A DNA stretch of 64,000 nucleotides from Terana coerulea (taxonomy: Eukaryota; Basidiomycota; Agaricomycetes; Polyporales; Phanerochaetaceae): positions 496,001-560,000 of the forward strand of contig JAKOGH010000005.1 of the NCBI GenBank assembly GCA_024811115.1, read 5' to 3'. The notes under the pieces are model-generated. The model made no database searches. It worked only from the letters and a program-made list of their open reading frames with translations, and was not told the origin of the DNA. This document shows positions 12,665-22,934 of this stretch, in pieces (position 1 is the stretch's first letter; the number at the start of each line of letters is the position of its first letter). A program made the translations under genes and the position numbers.

Positions 12665-13573
12665 GTAAGGTAGGCCTACTTCACTTTCGAGTACTCTCGT
12701 CACGGCGTGACCATCACGTGGAATCACCAAGCGGCGCTGTCACGCGAACCAAGCGCTCAGCTTGATGGCTAGGCAAGGCAGTCTTGAAAAAGATTCAGAA
12801 ATCTTTAGGGATGGATTCTCCTACAGTGCTTTGCACATGAAACCGGAAACGCCAGATTTTCTCGCCTTGTTTGTCCCGTACAAATAGAGCCTTATAAGGT
12901 AAGGGAACAGTTACAGGGCGTTACTCTTCGTCATTTGGGCTTGGTCCGCTTGGACACGTGACGAACGCGTTGTAGAGTGTTCTGCTCGCTCGACTGCTTG
13001 TTCTACAAGCTATGTCACTCCATCTATTCGACAAAATGCGCGAGCGCATCGTTGTTTAGCGCTACAAGCGCGGCAGAGATGTAGACGACATCACCGAGCC
13101 TGTTAGGCGCTCTAAGACCAGGGCCGTCTCACGAGGCCCTACGACTTCACCGGGAGTCCAGTACAGCCATGAGTCCGCTCACGCTTCCTGGTGGCCGCTC
13201 GTGAACTGGGTGCACATTGTGTTGCGTATTTGACTGTTCTCTGATGTATCACATATATTCCTCGTAATTACTGGCTTGTCACGCTCGCTGCTCACAATGA
13301 CGCCCTGTGACTGTTCCCTTACCTTATAAGGCTCTATTTGTACGGGACAAACAAGGCGAGAAAATCTGGCGTTTCCGGTTTCATATGCAAAGCACTGTAG
13401 AGGTTGTCTCGTCAGGATATTTTTATGTGCAAGTTGCAATAAACTGACGAGAAGACATCTTCCTGTCAGGACCGCTGAACATGACCCATTCGGTTGAGGT
13501 TGTTCTTTCAGTGCTTAGCGTGACGGCGCCCTAGCCACGTGACGTACTCGAAAGTGGAGTAGGCCTACCTTAC
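12665..13573. repeat. Outer inverted repeat enclosing MITE B (older element?)
   Basis: GTAAGGTAGGCCTACTTCAC and its continuation to GAGTAC at 12665-12694 recurs in inverse orientation at 13544-13573 with one mismatch over 30 bp. The 574-bp MITE B lies between them, so the simplest reading is an older inverted-repeat element into which MITE B jumped. I found no target duplication for the outer repeat. Confidence 0.55.
12824..13397. mobile_element. MITE B: relative of MITE A, TA-flanked, ~98-bp terminal inverted repeats
   Basis: A 574-bp element beginning CAGTGCTTTGCACATGAAAC and ending in the inverse sequence, with TA at 12822-12823 and 13398-13399. The arms agree over about 98 bp with two mismatches seen. 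The terminal 12 bp equal those of MITE A, and both have a TTGTTTGTCCyGTACAAA block, but the rest of the arms differ: sister subfamilies probably moved by the same or similar transposases. No transposase is encoded within. Confidence 0.88.
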
Positions 13574-14258
13574 GGTTGCCGACACTGCACATCAGGCCGA
13601 ATATCCTGCAAGAATAGACGCCGGATAGTTGACCTATCCAACGCCTATGCGTTAAATATACCCACGTAATAGTTGATGTATAGATAGTATGCAACGTCGT
13701 ATAACCACGCTCTATTCGGCCAATATCCTTCAAATACCCGTGAGCACGGATATCCCGAGGATATAGTATCATAAATGGGAGCATGCCGGCACCATTCTAG
13801 GCAGCTTCCTCGACGCCATCCACCGCTTGCTCATCGTTCATCACAGCAATGCACATAAAACAAATAATGGAAAATCGATTATATTCTATTCAAAATATTC
13901 TACAATTTTATGTGCTATCATGACTATCTAAATGGCAGTTACTCTCGAGCCACCCGAGCCCTGGCCAACCTGACATGTACGCCCCCTTGCCTCCAATAAC
14001 CTTGAAGTCTAGATTACAATGGGTCGTTAACAAGCCTGATGCACGCGTAAGTACGTGAGTGTCTGGAATGCCCTGAGGAGTGGAAGGCGTCAACTCACCG
14101 GCACTATCACCGCCATCGCCAATATGACCCGCGAGCGCCCCTAATCGCAACCCGTCTGGCGCACTGTCTCCAGAGGGTTCTCGCACAGTGCCTTGTTCAC
14201 AAACAGATAGACATCCACTAAGTCATTGTCAAATGAACAGCCAGGGAGCTTCAGTGAC
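13574..14258. other. AT-rich spacer, no gene recognised
   Basis: Contains an AT-rich patch around 13840-13915 and only short unconvincing ORFs on both strands. Nothing further can be supported. Confidence 0.35.
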
Positions 14259-14267
14259 GTTGTGGGC

Positions 14268-14987
14268 TAGTCTCGGTTCCAGACTCTTGACGCACTAGTA
14301 AGTAATTTGTTATCGACTACAAATTGGGGCTTGCAGATACGTCACGTCAAGAGTCTGGTGACTTCGGCTTAGACGGGTGTAGATGAGATTCACGTGGCGC
14401 TTATTTGTTGTATTGAAGTAAGTAACGTGTTTGTATACGGGCTAGCGCCCTCGGTTTCATGGTTGAGATTTTGAATTGTTCCTCCTCTTAGCTACGCTTT
14501 TTCATCCATTCTACATCTTATGTTGATTTTCATCTCTGAAAACTATATGCAAGAATATTTTTATGATGAGTAAGTCATTGCAAGGGTGCCAGTAACCTGC
14601 ACAACGAGGGACTGTCTTCCCATTATGCATACTGGGAGGGATATACCCAACATGAGTCCTACTGATAATTCCAGCGTATGACTAGATACCAAAAAGAATA
14701 TTCAAGATGTTTCTCAATTTTTATATCAAGCGTAGATGTGTATGCCGCACGGCGAGACGCGATTTTTCAGCTGTCATGTAGGCGCCGAGTAAGCCCATTG
14801 TTAGTGGCGGCTTGAAGCATCGTCACAAAAGTTTCTTACCCAGCGCTCACGTGCTCCTTATCTACACCCGTCTAAGCGAAAGTCACTAGACGCTACAGAG
14901 CAAGCTCTGCAGGCGGACTTTTGTAGATAACAAACTGATACCATCAGTTTGTTACCTCCTTGCTCTGTGCGTCTGTGAACGAGACTA
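14268..14987. mobile_element. Mutator-like non-autonomous element (720 bp) with 9-bp target duplication
   Basis: The element starts TAGTCTCG and ends CGAGACTA, and is flanked on both sides by the 9-bp direct repeat GTTGTGGGC (14259-14267 and 14988-14996). A 9-bp target duplication is typical of Mutator-type (MULE) transposition. The arms are long and patchily conserved: the block with CTTAGACGGGTGTAGAT at about 14368-14390 recurs inverted at about 14862-14880, next to GTGACTT in both arms. The left arm also contains its own hairpin (CCAGACTCTTGACG at 14279-14292 and its complement at 14345-14358). No transposase ORF is present. Confidence 0.8.
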
Positions 14988-15328
14988 GTTGTGGGCAAGA
15001 CCCACCATGATACGACTTGATGCACATGGGGGAGGGCAAGGGACTGGGTCCAAGTCTCGCTGGCGGTCGACGTCTTTATATGACGGTGCCCCAAGGAGCG
15101 CCTCAGTTTTGGCCCGGCTCGCGATGGTGCGCGGGCAGCCTTGACAGCAGATGACGCATCAAACGCGCATCGTTCGATGGGCTCCTGACCATTTTCGGCC
15201 AGGCTTCCCGGGGTTACATACTCGGAACGGGGTATCGATGGATAACTCACTTATAGGTGGCGAATATGCTATCGAAGCATAGTCCATTTTTATTTGCTGG
15301 ATATTCCTAATATACGGCGACTATCCAC

Positions 15329-15368
15329 ATTGTATGGTAGGCCGATTGCTCGCGGTTGATTTTGGCGT
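15329..15368 (-). repeat. Dispersed repeat fragment, second copy at 29015-29052
   Basis: Read on the minus strand, AAAATCAACCGCGAGCAATC followed by GGCCTACCATAC matches the plus strand at 29015-29050 with few differences. Next to it GTTTAGCGCTTG occurs twice in tandem (around 15367 and 15379). Probably the terminal region of a transposon family whose full element is not in the window. Confidence 0.6.
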
Positions 15369-15497
15369 TTAGCGCTTGTAGTTTAGCGCTTGATAACAAA
15401 GAGTTTGATGGCTTGCCACATTCAGACTTCCGCCACCGCAGCTTGTTACGCCGTTGTACTAGTACGCCCGCGGTTGCTCTAAGGTGATGAGTACTGA

Positions 15498-16503
15498 GTG
15501 CCATTGAACGGCAAGCTTACAGTAACACTTGTGTCGGGCGTGATACTCAGTGACGTGACAACCAGCTCAGGGAACAGCGTAAGCAGTACTTACGAGGTCG
15601 ACAACAAACACAAGCATTTGGTGCGTGATCACCATCTTACGCCTTCCGGCGTCGTTGACGGTGCTGGCATCTCGAGAACTGGTAGTGCAAGCTTCTCGGT
15701 CGCAGGCTGGACTGTGGCATGCGACAAAGCTTACGCTTACCCTCTCTGGTCGTCATTAGCAAATGTGCATGTTGGCATCAGCATACTGAATCAGGCCATG
15801 GCAGCGTGGCCCACGCTTCGGCTTTGTCCCATGTACCAGTGTCGTGAGTGGTCAACTATTATGCTTTGATCGCAGGTTTTGTGACTGACAAAGTGGCCCC
15901 AGGGTTAATTCTAGAGTATATTTAGTAGGAGTGCGAACACTTGACTGCACTCATCCCCAACTGCACTTCTCCCATATGGCTATCTCAGGGAATCGCATTA
16001 CTCATTCCCATGCCTTCGTCCGCGTCCCACGCCAGGTTGGCCCAATTACCAACTGGTATATTATCCCTTCTGGTAACCTGAGCGATGGTAATGGTGAGTC
16101 TTTGCAGGCACAAATACTAGCATCATTCAGGAGACTACATGCTAACACAGGCTTAACAGGTTCGACAAACAGTAACAACTCTGCCTTGCAGATGGCCGAC
16201 AGCGTCGTCGTTCTTATCCGAGACACAGCTTCGCCGACGGTGTCTTCTGTCATTCTCAGCTATGGATCGCGGACTCGCGTTCAGCACACTGAGGGCGTAG
16301 TGGACCTGGGCCTCTTCAGACTCCCGGCGAGCAATGTTGAATTCGTCTTCGTGTTCATACAGGATCCCTTCTCTCGTTTTTATCTCTCCATGACGGCGAT
16401 CTCAGCAACCTCTTGGACACCTGTTTGGCAGAATGAATGGGAGATGCGCCTGCGTTCGCGATTAACTCTTGTACCCGCAGCTCCTGCTGAGAATGGGTGC
16501 TAG
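15498..16503 (+). CDS. Hypothetical protein(s), two adjacent open blocks
   Basis: Two plus-strand open blocks follow one another: 15498-15869 (123 aa) and 15931-16503 (a convincing ATG at 15976, starting MAISGNRITH, gives 175 aa). They may be exons of one gene; I could not fix a splice junction. The second block has alternating hydrophobic strands (DSVVVLIRD, VSSVILSYGS, VEFVFVFIQD), suggesting a small beta-rich domain, and ends LVPAAPAENGC. No family recognised, no signal peptide seen. The polymorphic, repeat-rich surroundings make an orphan or decayed gene possible. Confidence 0.35.
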
Positions 16504-17195
16504 GCTTGAAATCAATGGTATGTGGAGTTACCTGCCTGGTCTCTTGATGAAGCAAAGGCTCAACAAAACTGCAGAAGCTAGCTGGAGAGTTCTGTAACCC
16601 TGTGTACTACTAGCACACAATTGAAGTGTTATATAATCAGTTCTGTATGAAATTGTACCTGCTTATCAGAACAATGATACTTGTATCTCTCAGTCCTTTC
16701 AATGTGAGGCTTAGTCAGTGTAATAAGCATATACACATTTAATCGCAAATCTATTTATTTCGGAAAAGCTCTAGTATACAGTGCTGTCAGGTCCTTGGAG
16801 AAGTGCTTCAGAGGTGATGGCGTCTGACTGAGGGCTCATCATACGCTCGACAGTGGTGAGGGAGAAACCAAGAGAGGACGTTGGCCTTGATATGGATGTG
16901 TGCTGATAGTTTAAGCTTTCTCCCGGTGGAATTGGTAGCAGCTGCGAAGGCGTGAGACAGGGCATGTGTAGTGACACAAAGGTTCCTGCGCTACTACTGA
17001 AGCTGCTGGACGGCCGGAGCATCGAAGAAGAGCTCGGGCAAGGATCTATGAATACTCTGGCCTCAACGTTAACCCCGTGCGCATCTTTGGGCTCCTGGAT
17101 TAGACTCATACGCACGTCGACGTCGTCATTGGGAGAAAAACCCACAGCTCAAGCACCGGACAGAAGACGAAAGCATGATCTGCTGCGGAGGCGCG
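16504..17195. other. Spacer with no supported gene
   Basis: ORFs on both strands overlap and none resembles a known protein. Sequence near 17140-17200 may be the eroded upstream part of the URA2-like pseudogene that follows. Confidence 0.35.
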
Positions 17196-17199
17196 TGTC

Positions 17200-17783
17200 C
17201 TTGACGGTGCGGTCCACCACGTGCTTGCTCATGGACAGACTGCGTTCCTGGACGGTATGCTCGCGTCGAATCCGATGGGCCGCGACGTGTTGAGCACCAT
17301 CATCATGCACTCTGCCAAAGACAGGGCGCCGTCAGTCGGCGAGCGCAGAGGCTTGATCTGACAAGCCTCATTGCGAGCTCGTTATGCCCCAGCGAGCACT
17401 TGCCCATTCTAGCGCCATCGTACGGCCCCTTCGTCACCTTGCAGATGCCGCGACACCCCGCGTACCACCGGAAACACATCCCATCCGTGAAACAGTTCAC
17501 GCACAAGGACATCCATGACCTGTTCGCGCTCGCGCACGAGATGTAGCTCGCGGTTGAGCGGAGCGGCGCGCTTGACGCGTTGCATGGCAAGGTGCTCGCG
17601 ACGATGTTCTATGAGCCGTCGACCCACATGTCGTCCTCGTTCGACGCGGTGATTAAGCGCTGCGGCGGCGCCGAGCGCGCTCACGCACCCCGCAGCTTCT
17701 CAACGCCAAAGGAACTCACACTAGAGGGTATTGCGCGCATCAATCAGGGCATCGTCAACGCCGCGCGGTGCGCCGTCTAGACA
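17200..17783 (+). pseudogene. URA2/CAD-like fragment (dihydroorotase-like tail and start of aspartate carbamoyltransferase)
   Basis: The translation in shifting frames contains HGQTAFLDGMLAS-NPMGRDV, as in the end of the inactive dihydroorotase-like domain of fungal URA2. It continues with HIPSVKQFTHKDIHDLFALA and then [20 protein letters not shown], the carbamoyl-phosphate-binding region of aspartate carbamoyltransferase; the usual S-T-R-T-S motif reads S-T-H-M-S. A TAG stop interrupts the domain at about 17544-17546 and the frame changes at least once. The rest of this roughly 2,200-residue protein is absent. A functional URA2 must lie elsewhere in the genome; this is a decayed partial duplicate. 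Confidence 0.85.
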
Positions 17784-17818
17784 AGCATCGTCATGATTGA
17801 GATTCAAGGCGCGAAAGG

Positions 17819-18400
17819 GTGAACGGATACCTGCTGCACCAGTTTGCGAGCTCGATCAACAGCCAGCACACAGACGCGTACAGCGGCAGCTTCGAGAACC
17901 ACGCGCGCCTGCACCTTGAGGCTGTCGACGCCATCCGCGCCGCAATCCTGCCCATCACACCGCTCTTCTTTCGTATTTCGGCGACGGACCGCTTCGAGAG
18001 TGTGCTGCCCGACACGCCGTCATGGACGGTGGAGAACAGGATCCGCCTCATGGGCCTGCTCGCTGAGCATGGCCTCAACATGCTCGACATGCTCAACATG
18101 TCCTCCGCGGACAACCACTCATAGCAGGCGCTCCCGCCCAAGGGCCAGGACGCATTCCGCGCGGACCTCTCGCAGGCGGTCAAGGTTGCGGTCAGTGACA
18201 AGATCGTTGTCGGCACTGTCGGCAGCATCCACAATGGTTGCACCATGCAGAGCGTCCTTGAATCAGGCGGATGTTATTTTTGTTGGTCGCCAGTTCCAGA
18301 AGAACCCTGACACTGTCTGAGCATTCGCGAAGGACTTGGACAGTTAACGTCGCAGACCACATTGGCTGGGGATTCTTTGGCCTACGCGGAGTGCACAAAA
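17819..18400 (+). pseudogene. Old Yellow Enzyme / NADH:flavin oxidoreductase fragment
   Basis: Begins abruptly at [20 protein letters not shown], the substrate-side strand of OYE-type barrels, and continues through [32 protein letters not shown] and IVVGTVGSIHNG to VIFVGRQFQKNP, the FMN-phosphate-binding end of the barrel. A TAG stop falls at 18121-18123, and a frame change separates the IVVGTVGS and VIFVGRQF blocks. The N-terminal half of the barrel is missing. It directly follows the URA2 fragment on the same strand although the parents are unrelated genes, so both were probably pasted here. Confidence 0.85.
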
Positions 18401-18917
18401 GCAAGGCGGCAGTATAACAAGCGGCAAGTGCGGGGCAAGACAGTGTCCAGCTGGCAGAGAGCTGCCGGGTGGGCGAGCTGGAGGTGACCCGCATGCAGGT
18501 GAGCACTAGTACACGCAAGTTTGAGCTTTGCAGATCGCAGAATCACTCACAGGAGAATGGAAGCACCTAGGCAGGCAGGGCAACGTGGGAAGCGCTCGGA
18601 GAGAGCGCAGAGAAAGAGGAGAATGGGCGCCTGCTAGCGTTTGTCGGGTCAAGGCGATGAGTCATGCACATGACCGTGCATCAAGACCTTCGTGGCGCAG
18701 ACGCAACCTAGCGCTTGCAACCTTTTGTTCTCCTCGGTCATGGCCTGTCCAGATCTTATGTGGCCACCATATGGCCACATTGTCTGCATGACATTGACAT
18801 GCATCATTGCCACATTCCCACGTGCGACATGAAGCTGGAGCTGGCATATAAGGGTGCGTGCATTGCAGAGGGTCTCCTCCAGATTCTCCCCAGACTTATC
18901 CCCTCCGACTCTAGATA

Positions 18918-20552
18918 TGGTCAATCCCACAGGAGCGAATCAGTATGACAACGGCAGTGGTATGCTCCTTTTTCTTACACCGCAAAGCTCTGAACTAATC
19001 ACAATTGCGCCAAAGAACCCTCGTCCTCCAGCTCTCAAGTCTGCACTGCTACTATACGCCCAAGAGCAGCTGACGCAAGCGCAGATGATTGCAGCGTGTG
19101 GGTGTGGATCTCGGGTACCATATCAAGTATGTCGCTATGTCTCTCCTTATATTCATGTCTGATCTTCAACATTGGCGATGGAAGACGAACCAAGCTCCAG
19201 TCTCTCTTAAAGAAGTACGGCATACCTTCCGTTCGCGAAGCCTCCGCCCGAAAGCAGTTTCGAAGGCCCTGATAATGATGGTGATGGCCCCGACATACAC
19301 CGCAGAAACGGGCCAAGTGCCATTCAGCATGAGCTGGCGGTGATGGGTCACCCAATTCCTCGGTGAGTACCTCAGACTATCGACCACGCTGATACTGACG
19401 TTCACACCGTTCTGCACCAATAAGATCAACTTGTCGTGAAGTAATGCATGAGGTCGATCCTTTCGGTCCTGAAATTCGATATCCTGGATCTGGCGCCACG
19501 ATCGTCCGTGGCCATCTGTCGTCTCCAGGCCCGTTCGCTGAAGTTCACGCTGACGGGCATGAGAAGTTCTGTAGCAAGACCACTGGCTTAGGCAACGTCA
19601 ACATACCTGTGTATGGCCTACGAGACAAGTGGTCAGGCCTTGTTTTACTGCTGCTCGCAGTTCCCAATGCCCGACTGGCTCCGACAGTTGGCCATTTCTA
19701 TCTTGACTTCTTGGATGAGTACGGAGGTGAGTTCAAATATCCGCTGCAGTTATATCTCACTTTGATGCTGATAAGCTTTGAATGTTGGATCAGCAATGCC
19801 ACTTCAGATTACAGTTGATCACGGCACAGAAACGGGGGACATGTATTCAATTCAAACAGCGCTGCGGTAAGCAAACCAGTTATCTGGATATAGCCACATG
19901 TCTAATCTGTTATGTGTCATTAGGCAGAACTACACGCCAGATCTCGATACTAACCAATGGCCTCCGTTTGTTCCACTAGCCAGTACTCACAATATCCCCA
20001 TCGAGAATATCTGGGCACGCTTCACAAGGTTAACGGATGCAATATTGAGGAGGTGCTCAAGGAAGGCAAGACGAACGGCTTGTTCAATCCTGTCAATCTT
20101 ACACATGAGTAAGTCTTCCAGATTTTCGACTCATAACGACCAAGCTGAAGACAGCCGTCTTACAGGAATTTGTTTCACTGGCTCTGGCCGGCAGATTGTC
20201 CAGGAACGGCTTGATTACTTCAAGCGTTGCTGGAATACCCACCAGCGTCAAGAAGCAGAAGGACAAGCTGATGCCCTCTGGTGGCACTCCAACCGACTTC
20301 TACTCCCGGCCGGAGGCTTGGGGTGGTGAACGCCTCAGTGTTCCAATTGACAAAGAGCTCATTCCCCAGCTCCGTGCACAGCTCCCTGTAGACCGCACGG
20401 AGGCGTACAAGTGGGTTGATGATGAATTTGCAGCTGCGGCAGAGGAAGTGTATCATGAGATTGGTTGCCCCACATTGTCCGTTCAGACTGGCTGGGAGGT
20501 ATTCCGACGCATGTCACCATTGCTTGAGGCTATGTATGACGACACCATGTAA
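18918..20552 (+). pseudogene. DDE integrase/transposase-like gene, frameshifted
   Basis: Matches the repetitive basidiomycete family of rve-type integrase-core proteins. Starts MVNPTGANQYDNG at 18918; an N-terminal helical region is followed by the catalytic core. Candidate acidic residues are the D in VHADGHEK, the D in ITVDHGTETGD and the E in NIPIENIWARF. Introns with normal GT-AG borders separate blocks (for example after YSIQTALR and after NLTHE). The frame changes without an intron around 20020-20050 (WARF then KVNGCNIEEVLKEG), near 20200 (NLFHWLWP then IVQERLDYFKRCW) and near 20245 (then KKQKDKLMPSGG). The last block runs to the stop at 20552. Likely a dead or dying copy. Confidence 0.7.
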
Positions 20553-21105
20553 TATTGCAGCAATGATTATTTCACTCTACTTTATATTGCAACATCTGCG
20601 TTTCGACTTTTCTCCTTATTTTCAAGTCGCCGCCGCCGTGCTGCCTGTTGTTCAGGTCATCATACAGTACCTGCGGGAAGAGCTGCACGCGAACCAGCTC
20701 AGGCTCTAAAGTCGCGATTGGGGCGCTTCGCCGACCGTGCTTTTCTTCCTCCCACCACACGCGCGATGCCTCCACTGCCCTCCACACTAACAGGGCCCTG
20801 CTGCAGCGCTATACCCACCGGAAACATTCCAATCGTGCCAGCTGCTAGCTTTTGCGCTGTTCCTACTACTCGCTGCCTGTGCCTGCTGCCTCGCTCTCTC
20901 TGTGAACCCATTTCGAGGAGCCATCTTCGGATCAGGGCCCTCTCAGCAGAACCCAGACTGCTCTTCAACTCATCTCCACCACCACTGCCTGGCCTGTCTA
21001 CATTACCCAGTATGGCCTTATTGTTCCCGCCGTCCACCTCAACATCCAATGCGTGGTGCTCACTCCCACCTCCAGCTCCATCAAGTCTACCTGTTTGGCC
21101 AGTCG

Positions 21106-22153
<1,048 letters not shown>

Positions 22154-22451
22154 AATGCAATGCCGTGCACAAATCTGCAGTAAACCTCCCGCTCTCAAAT
22201 TGTAGTGGTAGTATTATATTTCTCAGCTCCATTTACACCTAGCTTGTAGCTCAGAATTAGATCCCCTAGATGCTAAAATTCCAGCTTGTACCTCAGTGAC
22301 TACGAGAGCATAATGCCCGTGACATAATGTGACCTCTCCCGGACGCTCTCCCCGCGCAGGTTCTATGTCACGCAACGATCACTCCAGGACCCACGCCACA
22401 AAGTCATTGCCATCAGTGACCGGTGATCACCGTTAGTAGCTTTGATTCACC

Positions 22452-22757
22452 GTGACTGCACTTCGAACACGCTCTGATCTCTGCGCAGCCTTGGCTGCAT
22501 GGCTAATGTTATTTAGTTTAGGCCCATGCTCTGACTAAGGACCACTCACTTAGTGGCCACATTTATGCAGGAAGCCTGGGGTACATGTCGCAGAGGCCAC
22601 CAGTGAGCCATGACTGTACTCCGAACACGCCCTGACCTCTGCGCTACCTTGGCTGGTTCTTTGGTCTACTAGGCCCATGTTCCGACTGAGGACCACTCAC
22701 TTAGCGGCCACGTTTATGCAGGCAGCCTGGGACCAATGTCACAGAGGCCACCAGTGA
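22452..22757 (+). repeat. Tandem duplication, two ~150-160-bp units
   Basis: Unit 1 (22452-22609) and unit 2 (22610-22757) share the blocks TGACTG-ACT-CGAACACGC, AAGGACCACTCACTTAG, GGCCAC-TTTATGCAG and GCAGAGGCCACCAGTGAGC with scattered substitutions. Non-coding; it lies just upstream of the alpha-kinase gene, within what should be its promoter. Confidence 0.75.
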
Positions 22758-22934
22758 GCTTTGCCTGTGGCTATGATTGTGCACAAGTCCTCTAACCTTT
22801 TGTTCTGCTTAGAGCACAAGTGCGACAAGTGGTTTCAGGAACAGGTACGCTAGTCCTAGAATATTTAAACCCGCCCGACCTCGCAGGCCAACCCCACATC
22901 TCTCCCCAGCCTCGTTCAGAAATTCTCATCAAAC

